From assembly GCA_002215645.1 (NCBI GenBank), contig NGFI01000005.1:860678-924677 (forward strand): DNA of 64,000 nt, in the 5' to 3' direction. This stretch comes from Gemmatimonadetes bacterium 2013_60CM_65_52. Its GTDB lineage: Bacteria > Gemmatimonadota > Gemmatimonadetes > Gemmatimonadales > Gemmatimonadaceae. Shown here piece by piece: positions 19,041 to 26,319 of the stretch (positions are counted from its first letter, which is position 1; each line of letters starts with the position of its first letter). A program made the translations under genes and the position numbers. The notes beneath the pieces were generated by a model. It worked only from the letters and a program-made list of their open reading frames with translations, was not told the origin of the DNA and made no database searches.

Positions 19041-19066
19041 AAAAGTGCCCTCCGTGAGGAGGGCAC
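19041..19066 (-). terminator. Rho-independent terminator of rplU-rpmA
   Basis: On the minus strand a perfect 9-bp stem GTGCCCTCC / GGAGGGCAC with loop TCAC is followed directly by TTTT. It lies 27 nt beyond the rpmA stop codon. Confidence 0.85.
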
Positions 19067-19092
19067 CTTGATCAGCGGAAGGCGTGCAGCAG

Positions 19093-19362
19093 TCAGGCCG
19101 CCGTCGTCTCCTGCGGGTACACGCTGATCTTCTGGCGGGTCTTGCTCTTGTGCTCGAACTTCACCACGCCATCGATGAGGGCGTAAATGGTGAAGTCGGT
19201 GCCGAGGCCGACGTTGCGGCCGGGGTGCCACTTGGTGCCGCACTGGCGGACGATGATGTTGCCGGCGACGACCTTTTCACCGCCGAACTTCTTCACGCCG
19301 CGGTACTTGGGGTTGCTGTCGCGGCCGTTGCGCGACGAGCCGACGCCTTTCTTGTGAGCCAT
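19093..19362 (-). CDS. rpmA: 50S ribosomal protein L27
   Basis: 89 residues with the L27 hallmark N terminus [19 protein letters not shown] and the conserved [34 protein letters not shown]. The protein starts directly with MAHKKG, so there is no cleavable N-terminal extension of the type seen in Firmicutes. It follows rplU by 12 nt, the universal order, and is followed by a clear terminator. Confidence 0.98.
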   Translation of the reverse strand: MAHKKGVGSSRNGRDSNPKYRGVKKFGGEKVVAGNIIVRQCGTKWHPGRNVGLGTDFTIYALIDGVVKFEHKSKTRQKISVYPQETTAA

Positions 19363-19374
19363 GGTATCCTCGCG

Positions 19375-19692
19375 TCAGCCGAGTGTGATGTCGTTGATCT
19401 TCACTTCCGTGAAGCCCTGGCGATGCCCCTGCTTTTTCGCGTAGTTCTTCCGGCGCTTCATCTTGAAGACGATGATCTTGTCGCCGAGCCCGTGCTTGAC
19501 GATTTCACCGGTGACTTTGGCGCCCGACAACGAGGGGATGCCGGTTCGGACGTTCTGGCCGTCGCTGCCGAGGAGGACATCGTTGAACTCGATGGACCCG
19601 CCGGCGTCACCGACGATGGTCGGGATCCTATATTTCTTGCCCGGCTCGACACGGAACTGCTTGCCGCCGGTGCGAATGATGGCGTAGGACAT
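19375..19692 (-). CDS. rplU: 50S ribosomal protein L21
   Basis: 105 residues; the start MSYAIIRTGGKQFRVEPGKKYRIP and the C-terminal FKMKRRKNYAKKQGHRQGFTEVKINDI are characteristic of L21, which binds 23S rRNA. First gene of the rplU-rpmA operon, with a consensus-like promoter immediately upstream. Confidence 0.98.
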   Translation of the reverse strand: MSYAIIRTGGKQFRVEPGKKYRIPTIVGDAGGSIEFNDVLLGSDGQNVRTGIPSLSGAKVTGEIVKHGLGDKIIVFKMKRRKNYAKKQGHRQGFTEVKINDITLG

Positions 19693-19727
19693 GGAAATGC
19701 TCGTGGGCGTGTGACGTAGAGCCTAAG

Positions 19728-19756
19728 AAGTTAAGCCACGCGAGGTTAGCTGTCAA
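19728..19756 (-). promoter_or_regulatory. sigma-70-type promoter for rplU-rpmA
   Basis: On the minus strand: -35 TTGACA (perfect, 19751-19756), exactly 17 nt spacer, -10 TAACTT (19728-19733). Transcription would start near 19721, giving a leader of about 29 nt before the rplU ATG. Confidence 0.7.
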
Positions 19757-19812
19757 CGCCGTGCCTCGGAGGTCAGATGTTCCCACTCAGGGACTCTCCG
19801 CAGCCGACGACT

Positions 19813-19967
19813 CCATGGCGATGGGACGTCTGAAGCAGATTGCGGACGGCTGACGGCGGACTCTGAAACGTCGTTTCCCCTACCGGATACGTTTTACCAA
19901 GTGCCGGATACCGGGTACTGGTCTTCACTACTGATCTATCCCCGTCCGACGTCCCATCGCCGCATGG
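19813..19967. repeat. 155-nt segment bounded by an 18-20-nt inverted repeat; rest of the 19693-20055 gap
   Basis: The gene-free stretch 19693-20055 holds the rplU promoter and this structure. The left arm 19813-19830 and right arm 19948-19967 match as inverted copies: 14 bp perfect (GGCGATGGGACGTC), then CCAT/ATGG after a 2-nt bulge. The 117-nt interior has further short repeats, including ACCGGATAC and GCCGGATAC and a small dyad around CCGGATACCGG. It could be a structured leader or small RNA for the ECF operon, or a miniature mobile element; no clear target-site duplication is visible. No coding potential was seen. Confidence 0.5.
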
Positions 19968-19996
19968 GCCGGAACGAGCGATCGAGTCTCAGCGTG

Positions 19997-20023
19997 GGAA
20001 CACCGTCCGTTAGTGTGACGTCC
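19997..20023 (+). promoter_or_regulatory. possible ECF-type autoregulatory promoter
   Basis: GGAAC at 19997-20001 and CGTCC at 20019-20023 separated by 17 nt match the usual ECF promoter pattern (GGAAC, 16-17 nt, CGTC). It lies 33 nt before the ATG of an ECF sigma gene, where such sigma factors often control themselves. Based on short motifs only. Confidence 0.35.
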
Positions 20024-20055
20024 ATCTGTCGCCCCGGGTTGAGCCTTGAGATCCA

Positions 20056-20649
20056 ATGACGCGATCCCTCCGCCTCCTGACTGACCACGACGGTCCGCCT
20101 ATTCGCGGAGAATCGGCCGCGTCCGCCCGTAACCTCCTCGTCCGCGAAGCGCGCAACGGGGACGTCCGCGCGTTCGCCGCCCTGGTGGACGGATACTACG
20201 CCCGCTGCCTCCGGTTTGCCCTCCACATGCTGGCCAACCGCTCCGACGCCGAGGAAGCCGTTCAGGATACGTTCATCCGAGTGTACCGTGCCCTGCCCAA
20301 GTACGAGGAGCGCGAAGCGTTCGAGCCATGGCTCTTTCGCATTCTCGCCAATCGGTGCCGAAGCGCGGGCGCTCGTGAAAAGCGGCGGTCGCAGTTCGTC
20401 GAATATGGCGACGTGCCCGAGCGCGGAGTGCACCCAGGACTGGACGAGGCGATCGTCTGGCGCGAAGAGATCGGTCGCGCGCTCGCCGCGCTGCCGGTGG
20501 AACAACGTGAGGCCTTCCTGATGCGGCACGTGGAGGATCTCAGCTACGAGGACATGTCCGTCGCCACCGGAGCCGGCGTGTCCGCGCTGAAAATGCGGGT
20601 GAAGCGGGCGTGCGACTTTCTGCGCGTTCGACTCGAGGAGACGGAGTGA
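20056..20649 (+). CDS. ECF-family RNA polymerase sigma factor (head of the CBM48 operon)
   Basis: 197 residues. Region 2: LVDGYYARCLRFALHMLANRSDAEEAVQDTFIRVYRALPKYEEREAFEPWLFRILANRCRS; region 4: ALPVEQREAFLMRHVEDLSYEDMSVATGAGVSALKMRVKRACDFLRVRL. It is the first of four genes with 1-nt spacing or overlapping junctions. The second gene has the topology of an anti-sigma factor but lacks a zinc motif. A possible ECF promoter lies 33 nt upstream. Confidence 0.88.
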   Translation: MTRSLRLLTDHDGPPIRGESAASARNLLVREARNGDVRAFAALVDGYYARCLRFALHMLANRSDAEEAVQDTFIRVYRALPKYEEREAFEPWLFRILANRCRSAGAREKRRSQFVEYGDVPERGVHPGLDEAIVWREEIGRALAALPVEQREAFLMRHVEDLSYEDMSVATGAGVSALKMRVKRACDFLRVRLEETE

Positions 20650-20650
20650 G

Positions 20651-21238
20651 ATGAGCGAGGATGACGTGTTGATGGACCGAATCGCGGACGAGCTGCGCGT
20701 ATTTCCGCACGTGGACGGCGAAGCGAAAGCCCGTTTGCTTGTCGCGGTGGCAGCCGAACGCGAGCGCACCCGCACGCTACGTGAACGAGGTTGGCGCTGG
20801 TTCACTCCGCGAATTGCCGTCGTCGGCCTGGCCGCCGCCGCTGTGCTGGCCGTGTATCTTCGCACGGCACCGCCGGCCTCGTCCCCGGTGGAGCGTGCTC
20901 CGGTGGCGGAGGCTCGACGCCCAGCCGCGACAGTCGCAGCGTATGACGCCTCCACTGCGGACATGGCACCTCGGCCCATACAGCTCGTGTTTCGCGCTCC
21001 GTCCGCCTCGCAGGTTCGCGTGGTTGGTGATTTCAACGGGTGGGACAAGAATCAGGTGCCCATGGCGCGCGACTCGGCGAGCGGCCTCTGGAGCGCGACG
21101 CTGATGCTGCGGCCTGGCCGACACGTCTACGCGTTCGTGGTGGACGACACGCTGTGGATGCGCGACCCGCGCGCCGAGCGTGCACCGGATGCCGACTTCG
21201 GGCGCCCTGGTTCCGTGCTCCTCGTCGGCAAGCCGTGA
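20651..21238 (+). CDS. membrane-anchored protein with periplasmic CBM48/AMPK-type glycogen-binding domain, possible anti-sigma
   Basis: 195 residues. Residues 1-50 are charged and cytoplasmic (VLMDRIADELRVFPHVDGEAK), 54-70 form one TM, 71-105 are a proline/alanine linker, and 108-193 match the early-set glycogen-binding fold: VFRAPSASQVRVVGDFNGWD, SGLWSATLMLRPGRHVYAFVVDDTLWMRDP and ADFGRPGSVLLV. Position and topology resemble an anti-sigma factor, but the HxxxCxxC zinc motif is missing. The binding domain would be outside the cytoplasm, which is unusual for a glycogen-type module. It starts 1 nt after the sigma stop and overlaps the next gene by GTGA. Confidence 0.75.
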   Translation: MSEDDVLMDRIADELRVFPHVDGEAKARLLVAVAAERERTRTLRERGWRWFTPRIAVVGLAAAAVLAVYLRTAPPASSPVERAPVAEARRPAATVAAYDASTADMAPRPIQLVFRAPSASQVRVVGDFNGWDKNQVPMARDSASGLWSATLMLRPGRHVYAFVVDDTLWMRDPRAERAPDADFGRPGSVLLVGKP

Positions 21239-21933
21239 ACATCGTTCGGGTATCAAGATTGTTGGCGCTCGCGACGTTGCTCGTCGTCGCACGCCGCACG
21301 GAAGCGCAACAGATCGCCTACGCCGCCGACCTCGGCGCCGAGATGGACAGTGTGTCGCGTGCGTCCATCACGCGCGAGATCACGCTCGCGCGCGATCGCG
21401 GACTTCCGGTGGAGGCGCTCGTGGCCAAGGTGCGCGAGGGACGGCTCAAGCGCGCGAATGGCCTGCGAATCCATGTGGCGGTGGTAGCGCTCGCGCGGCG
21501 ACTCGACAGTGCTCGAGCCGGACTTGGCCCCAACTCCACCCCGGAGGAGCTGGCCGCCGGGGCGGATGCGATTGCGGTGGGCGGTGACGTCTCGTCGCTG
21601 CGCACGTTGCGCGCGGCCACCACACGCTCTGTGGCGGCGCCGGTCGGCACGTTCGCGCAACTGTTGGCGAGCGGCGTGGAAAGAGCACGCGCGTTGACGA
21701 TGGTCGTCAATCTGCTGCACCGAAACGCGACGCCGGCACAACTGCTGGCACTCGGCAATCTCGTCGAGTCCGATGTCGTGGCGGGCATCCGGCCGGACGA
21801 AGCCGCGGCGTTCCGACTGCGCGCCATCGAGGGCATGTCCATTCTGTCCGGTGACAAGGTGGAGGTAGCCGCGCCAGCACCCGTGACGCAGCCGCCAGCC
21901 ACACAGTCGCAGCCGCCCAAGCGGCGACCATGA
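21235..21933 (+). CDS. secreted helical protein of unknown function (CBM48 operon)
   Basis: 232 residues from the GTG at 21235-21237, which begins a signal peptide (RLLALATLLVVARRTEAQQ) and overlaps the preceding stop as GTGA. The mature protein is helical, with two related stretches: ITLARDRGLPVEALVAKVREG and VERARALTMVVNLLHRNATPAQLLALGNLVESDV, the latter followed by GIRPDEAAAFRLRAIEGM. The C-terminal tail is proline/alanine-rich. I recognise no family. It sits between two genes encoding CBM48-like domains and overlaps the next by ATGA, so a common extracytoplasmic role is inferred. Confidence 0.65.
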   Translation: MNIVRVSRLLALATLLVVARRTEAQQIAYAADLGAEMDSVSRASITREITLARDRGLPVEALVAKVREGRLKRANGLRIHVAVVALARRLDSARAGLGPNSTPEELAAGADAIAVGGDVSSLRTLRAATTRSVAAPVGTFAQLLASGVERARALTMVVNLLHRNATPAQLLALGNLVESDVVAGIRPDEAAAFRLRAIEGMSILSGDKVEVAAPAPVTQPPATQSQPPKRRP

Positions 21934-23069
21934 CGGCGGGAAAACTCGCCGGCCACGTGCGGAGCGGCCTGCTCATCCTCGCGATGGGCAGGCCGCTCGC
22001 CGCACAACAGCGCGTTGTGGTTGATGCCGCCGTCACCGCAGCGCATTTCCCCGATGACAATGCAACGGCAGTCGGGCCGTCGGTTCGCTTGTCGGCCATT
22101 GCGGTGACAAACCGTTTCAGTGCGGCGGCTGACGGCGGCGCCATTGCGGCGTTGGGAGCAACGAGTGGCTTTGCGAGCTTGCGCGGCGCAGTGCGCGCTG
22201 GCGGTGTCATGGGGTGGTCGTCGTCGGTGGACGCGGAGTTCTCCACCGTCGCGGGATCGAGCCACTCCGGCGCCGCCAGCACCGGGCTCGCTGGACTGCG
22301 GGCCATGTGGAACGGCGCGACGTCCGGCGCGTGGCTGCGGGGCGTGACGCACACGTCCTCACGGGAGAATACGTCGCTGAACGGAGCCGGAACGGACGCC
22401 GGGGCCTGGTACGCGTGGGAGAGCGGAACGATCACAGCGAGCGCCACGCAAGAATGGACGCGAGCCGAACTCTACACGGGGCGGTTCAGAACGGGATTCG
22501 TCGGCACTGTGCCCGTGAAATACAGTGAGGCGAACCTCTCGCTTCATTTGACGGACGATCTCGCAAGCCTGGATGCGACGTCGACGGTGAGACGAGATCG
22601 CGACGCGCCGCGTGAAATCGACGCCGCGTACTCTGCAACGGCCGCATTCTGGACGAGCGATCGAGTCGCGCTCGTGCTCAGCGCGGCGCATCAACTTCCG
22701 GACTGGATCCGCGGGGCGGACGCTGCCGACGTGGTGAGTGTCGGCGTGAGGATCCGCCAGTGGGCGCCCATCCGGGAGCGCGCCGCGAGAATGCTGCCGA
22801 TCGTGCAGCTGACTGATTCGGCGGCGGGCGCTGGGCTGCGCGTTCGCGCGGCCGGTGCACGAACGGTTGATGTCATGGGCGACTTCACGGGCTGGGAGGT
22901 TCAGCCACTCGTCCGTAACGGCGACGTCTTCGAGCGCGCCATCCGCCTCGCGAGCGGATCACATCGCGTCCTGCTGCGCATCGACGGCGGCGCCTGGCGG
23001 GCGGCAGCAAACACGCCGCTCGTCGATGACGATTTCGGCGGCAAGACGGGCTTGCTGGTCGTGCCCTGA
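21930..23069 (+). CDS. outer-membrane-like protein with C-terminal CBM48/AMPK-type domain
   Basis: 379 residues. Signal peptide to about residue 25 (LLILAMGRPLAAQQ). Residues 30-285 contain many alternating short strands (SVRLSAIAVTNRFSAAADGG, SVDAEFSTVAGSSHSG, WYAWESGTITASATQEWTRAELYTGRF), as in a small beta-barrel. Residues about 290-379 carry a second glycogen-binding-type domain (ARTVDVMGDFTGWEVQPL, ASGSHRVLLRIDGG, VDDDFGGKTGLLVVP), clearly related to that of the second gene in the operon. Combining a barrel-like region with this module suggests surface glucan sensing or binding. Convergent with rng. Confidence 0.65.
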   Translation: MTAGKLAGHVRSGLLILAMGRPLAAQQRVVVDAAVTAAHFPDDNATAVGPSVRLSAIAVTNRFSAAADGGAIAALGATSGFASLRGAVRAGGVMGWSSSVDAEFSTVAGSSHSGAASTGLAGLRAMWNGATSGAWLRGVTHTSSRENTSLNGAGTDAGAWYAWESGTITASATQEWTRAELYTGRFRTGFVGTVPVKYSEANLSLHLTDDLASLDATSTVRRDRDAPREIDAAYSATAAFWTSDRVALVLSAAHQLPDWIRGADAADVVSVGVRIRQWAPIRERAARMLPIVQLTDSAAGAGLRVRAAGARTVDVMGDFTGWEVQPLVRNGDVFERAIRLASGSHRVLLRIDGGAWRAAANTPLVDDDFGGKTGLLVVP

Positions 23070-23073
23070 CGGC

Positions 23074-23098
23074 CGCCTGACGAGATCCCTGTCAGGCG
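23074..23098. terminator. hairpin between convergent genes (outer-membrane-like gene and rng)
   Basis: Perfect 8-bp inverted repeat CGCCTGAC / GTCAGGCG with a 9-nt loop, spanning the junction and including the rng stop codon. No U-tract on either strand; a terminating or mRNA-stabilising role is presumed. Confidence 0.4.
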
Positions 23099-24636
23099 AC
23101 CGCGTACTGCTGCGTGACGTCCCTGCCCGCGCTCTTCACCACGAGCTTGAACTCGTCGGGACGCAGCAACGGATCATCGCGAAACTCCAGTGAGAAGCCA
23201 ACGGCTTTCTCCAGCTTCCGCATGAGATCCGACTCGTTCTCCATCGCGTGCATTGCCACGTCGGGATGCAGCTTCACGAGCAGCGGATCGCGGCGGCCCT
23301 CGATGCCGATGCGCTTCACCGACCGCTCCATGCGTCGGAGGATCGCCTCCGCCGTGAACACGCGCCCCGTGCCGTGGCACGTGGGGCATGCCTCGGTCAT
23401 GCTTTGAAGATGACTCTGGCGGACGCGCTGGCGCGTCATCTCGATGAGGCCGAGGTCGGATACCGCGAACGCCTTGGTGCGGGCGCGGTCGCGGCTGAGG
23501 TGCTGACGCAGCTCCTGGAGCACACGGTCGCGATTGGCCCGCGTGTCCATGTCGATGAAGTCGGCGACGATGATGCCGCCGACGTCACGGAGACGCAATT
23601 GACGCGCGATTTCCCGCGCCGCCTCGAGATTCGTGCGCAGGCTCGTCTTCTCCGGGTCCTTCTTGCCCACGAACCGTCCGGAGTTGACGTCGATGGAGAT
23701 GAGCGCTTCGGTCGGCTCGACGATGAGGTAGCCGCCCGACGGCAGATCGCAGCGGCGCTTGAAGAGGTCGCGGATTTCCGGCTCGATCTCCGCCTTGTCG
23801 AAGATCGGCGTCGTGTCCTCGTAGAGCACGATGCGCTCGAGCAGCTCAGGGGCGATGCCCTTGAGGTACTCGACGATCTCGTTGTAGACCTGCTTCGCGT
23901 CGACGGTGACGCGCTCCACCTTGTCGCTGAAGATGTCGCGGATGAGACCGCGCGTGAGCGAGGTCTCGCGATGCACGAGTGAGGGCGGCCGCACGAAGTG
24001 CGTCTTTTTCTTGACGCGCTTCCAGGCGTTCATCAGCGTCTGTAACTCGCGCTCGATCGTGTCCGGCGTGACGTCTTCGCCGACCGTCCGAACGATGACG
24101 CCGCCGGAATCCTCCGGCAGCATGCCCTCGACCAGCGCACGAAGCCGCTTCCGCTCTTCGCGGTCGCCGATCTTGCGGCTGACGCCGACGCGCGAGGCAA
24201 AGGGCATGTAGACGAGGAAGCGGCCGGCCATGGACACCTGCGCCGTGACCCGCGGCCCTTTCGTCGAGATCGGCTCCTTGCTCACCTGCACGAGGAGCTC
24301 CTGTCCCTTCTTCAGGACGTCCTCTATGGGCGGCGCATCGCGCTCGTCGCGATCCAGCTCGCGAAAGGTCTCTTCCGCGTCATCGTCGTCGTCGTCCTGC
24401 GCGGCATCCGGGTACACGAGATCGGAGGCGTGGAGGAACGCGCTCTTGTCGGTGCCGATGTCCACGAACGCGGCCTGAAGGCCGGGAAGTACCGCGTCCA
24501 CACGTCCGAGGTAGATGTCGCCGACCATACGCCGCGCGTCTGGCCGGTCGACCAGCAGCTCAACGAGCTCGTCGTCCTCGAGGATGGCGACCCGCGTTTC
24601 GCGCTGGGTCGCATTGATCAGAATCTCTCGTTTCAT
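23092..24636 (-). CDS. rng: ribonuclease E/G family endoribonuclease
   Basis: 514 residues, starting MKREILINATQRETRVAI. The S1-like RNA-binding domain begins at VGDIYLGRVDAVLPGLQAAFVDIG and is interrupted by an acidic insert (DDDDDDAEETFRELDRDERD). The catalytic DNase I-like domain shows SIDVNSGRFVGKKDPEKTSLRTNLEAAREIARQLRLRDVGGIIVADFIDM, and the zinc-link reads TCHGTG. It lacks the long C-terminal degradosome scaffold of RNase E, so it resembles RNase G. The frame is open upstream, but ATG 24634-24636 gives the expected N terminus. Confidence 0.93.
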   Translation of the reverse strand: MKREILINATQRETRVAILEDDELVELLVDRPDARRMVGDIYLGRVDAVLPGLQAAFVDIGTDKSAFLHASDLVYPDAAQDDDDDDAEETFRELDRDERDAPPIEDVLKKGQELLVQVSKEPISTKGPRVTAQVSMAGRFLVYMPFASRVGVSRKIGDREERKRLRALVEGMLPEDSGGVIVRTVGEDVTPDTIERELQTLMNAWKRVKKKTHFVRPPSLVHRETSLTRGLIRDIFSDKVERVTVDAKQVYNEIVEYLKGIAPELLERIVLYEDTTPIFDKAEIEPEIRDLFKRRCDLPSGGYLIVEPTEALISIDVNSGRFVGKKDPEKTSLRTNLEAAREIARQLRLRDVGGIIVADFIDMDTRANRDRVLQELRQHLSRDRARTKAFAVSDLGLIEMTRQRVRQSHLQSMTEACPTCHGTGRVFTAEAILRRMERSVKRIGIEGRRDPLLVKLHPDVAMHAMENESDLMRKLEKAVGFSLEFRDDPLLRPDEFKLVVKSAGRDVTQQYAVA

Positions 24637-25033
24637 CGATGGCCGCGCGCGCGAATGCCGCCGGCGACTCGGCGGCCGCGGCGCGGTGTGGTAGAGGATG
24701 GTCGGCTGACACCCGCATGAGCAGCGAGCCTGCCGGATAGCGATGGGCTGTCGCGAGCTGTCGCGTGATCGTCCACGCAGGCTCCGGGCGCTCCAGGCCG
24801 GCCAGCCTGCTCCACGCGTGACGCGCGGCCGCAAACATGGTGGCAAGGAATGACGCCAAAGACCGGAGTCGCGTGCGATCTCCCGGTTCGAGCCGGGACC
24901 GCGCAACAGAAGCGACAAGCGCGCCTGCGCGGCCGACGACTGCCTCGGCCCCGCCTGCGCGCAGTTCGATCCGGTTCCAGCGCGAGTCGCCGCGCCGCAC
25001 CGGATGCGGAAGAACAAAAGAAAGAGTCACCAC
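24560..25033 (-). CDS. doubtful hypothetical protein upstream of rng
   Basis: The 465-nt gap between rng and the acyl-CoA dehydrogenase contains a 157-codon frame with roughly 70% GC at third positions, which is lower than in the neighbouring certain genes. It would overlap the start of rng by 77 nt. rng has no obvious ribosome-binding site, which could fit coupling to this frame. I recognise no domain; it is moderately arginine- and alanine-rich with a segment SLASFLATMFAAARHAWSRLAG. It may simply be an untranslated leader. Confidence 0.3.
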   Translation of the reverse strand: MVTLSFVLPHPVRRGDSRWNRIELRAGGAEAVVGRAGALVASVARSRLEPGDRTRLRSLASFLATMFAAARHAWSRLAGLERPEPAWTITRQLATAHRYPAGSLLMRVSADHPLPHRAAAAESPAAFARAAIDETRDSDQCDPARNAGRHPRGRRAR

Positions 25034-25101
25034 TGGATACCTAACGCCCGCCAGCGGGAAAGGCAACACGCAAGCCACTGTAATGAAATACGTTAGGCGA
25101 T

Positions 25102-26319
25102 TTACTTGCCGATTTCCTTTAGGATGTGCCGGGCGATGACGAGCCGTTGAATCTCGGACGTGCCCTCCCCGATCTCACAGATCTTGGCATCGCGCATCAT
25201 TCGCTCCACGGGGTAGTCCTTCGTGTATCCATACCCCCCGAAGACCTGCACCGCCTTGGTAGTGGCCCGCATGGCCAACTCGGAGCAGAACAGCTTTGCC
25301 ATTGCGGCCTCCTTGCTGAACGGCTTTCCGTGCTGCGCCAGCCACGCCGCGTGAAACATGAGGTGCTTGCCCGCTTCGATCTCCGTGGCCATGTCGGAGA
25401 GCTGGAAGGAGATCCCCTGAAACTCGGCGATGGGCTTGCCGAACTGGCGGCGGGTGGCGGCGTAGTTGGCCGCCTGCTCGAAGGCGCCTTCGGCAATGCC
25501 GAGGGACAACGCGGCAATCCCGATTCGGCCGGAATCCAGGGCGCGCATGAAGTTCGAGAACCCGTGCCCTTCCTTGCCGAGCAGGTTCTCTTCCGGGACC
25601 TCGACGTCCTCGAGGATGAGTTCCGCGGTGTCGGAAGCGCGCCAGCCGAGCTTGTCCTCCTTCTTACCGGCGCGGAATCCCTTCATGGCCGGAAGTGAGG
25701 GCTCGTGTCCGATGCCCAGCTCGCGCACCTTCTCGAGATCGGACGTCGGCTTTGTCATGATGAAGGAGCTGATCCCCTTCGTCCCTTGCGTGGCGTCGGT
25801 GACCGCGGTGACGACGAAGATCTCGCCGACGCTGCCATGCGTGATGAACCGCTTGGTCCCGTTCAGCACGTAGCGGCCGTCTTTCTTCACAGCTCTCGTG
25901 CGCATGCCGGCGGCATCCGATCCGGCATCCGGCTCGGTGAGACCGAAGCCGCCGAGCACCTTGCCGCTGGCGAGCAGCGGCACGTATCGCTCGCGCTGTG
26001 CCTGCGTGCCGAAGCGCACGATCGGAGACGTCCCCAGCGTGGTGTGCGCGGAGACCGTGAGCCCCGTGGAGGCGTCGACTTTCGCGAGCTCCTCGATGGT
26101 GATCATGTAGCTGAGAAGGTCGAAACCGGCTCCGCCCATTTCTTCGGGCCACGGAACGCCAAGGAGGCCGAGCTCACCCATGCGCTTCACGTTCTCCCAC
26201 GGGAAGATCGAGTCGGCGTCGAAGCGGGCAGCGACGGGCGCGACGGCATCGCGAGCGAACTCGCGGACCATCTCGCGAACTGCGAGGTGCTGTTCAGCGA
26301 AGTAGAGTGCGTCGTCCAT
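25102..26319 (-). CDS. acyl-CoA dehydrogenase
   Basis: FAD enzyme introducing the alpha-beta double bond into acyl-CoA; 405 residues. Visible: FGLTEPDAGSDAAGMRTRA (FAD/substrate loop), GTKRFITHGSVGEIFVV, DSGRIGIAALSLGIAEGAFEQAANYAATRRQFG, QVFGGYGYTKDYPVERMMRDAKICEIGEGTSEIQR, with the catalytic glutamate in GEGTSE as in short/branched-chain enzymes. The start is ATG 26317-26319; the frame is open further upstream inside recQ. It overlaps the end of recQ by 26 nt. Confidence 0.93.
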   Translation of the reverse strand: MDDALYFAEQHLAVREMVREFARDAVAPVAARFDADSIFPWENVKRMGELGLLGVPWPEEMGGAGFDLLSYMITIEELAKVDASTGLTVSAHTTLGTSPIVRFGTQAQRERYVPLLASGKVLGGFGLTEPDAGSDAAGMRTRAVKKDGRYVLNGTKRFITHGSVGEIFVVTAVTDATQGTKGISSFIMTKPTSDLEKVRELGIGHEPSLPAMKGFRAGKKEDKLGWRASDTAELILEDVEVPEENLLGKEGHGFSNFMRALDSGRIGIAALSLGIAEGAFEQAANYAATRRQFGKPIAEFQGISFQLSDMATEIEAGKHLMFHAAWLAQHGKPFSKEAAMAKLFCSELAMRATTKAVQVFGGYGYTKDYPVERMMRDAKICEIGEGTSEIQRLVIARHILKEIGK

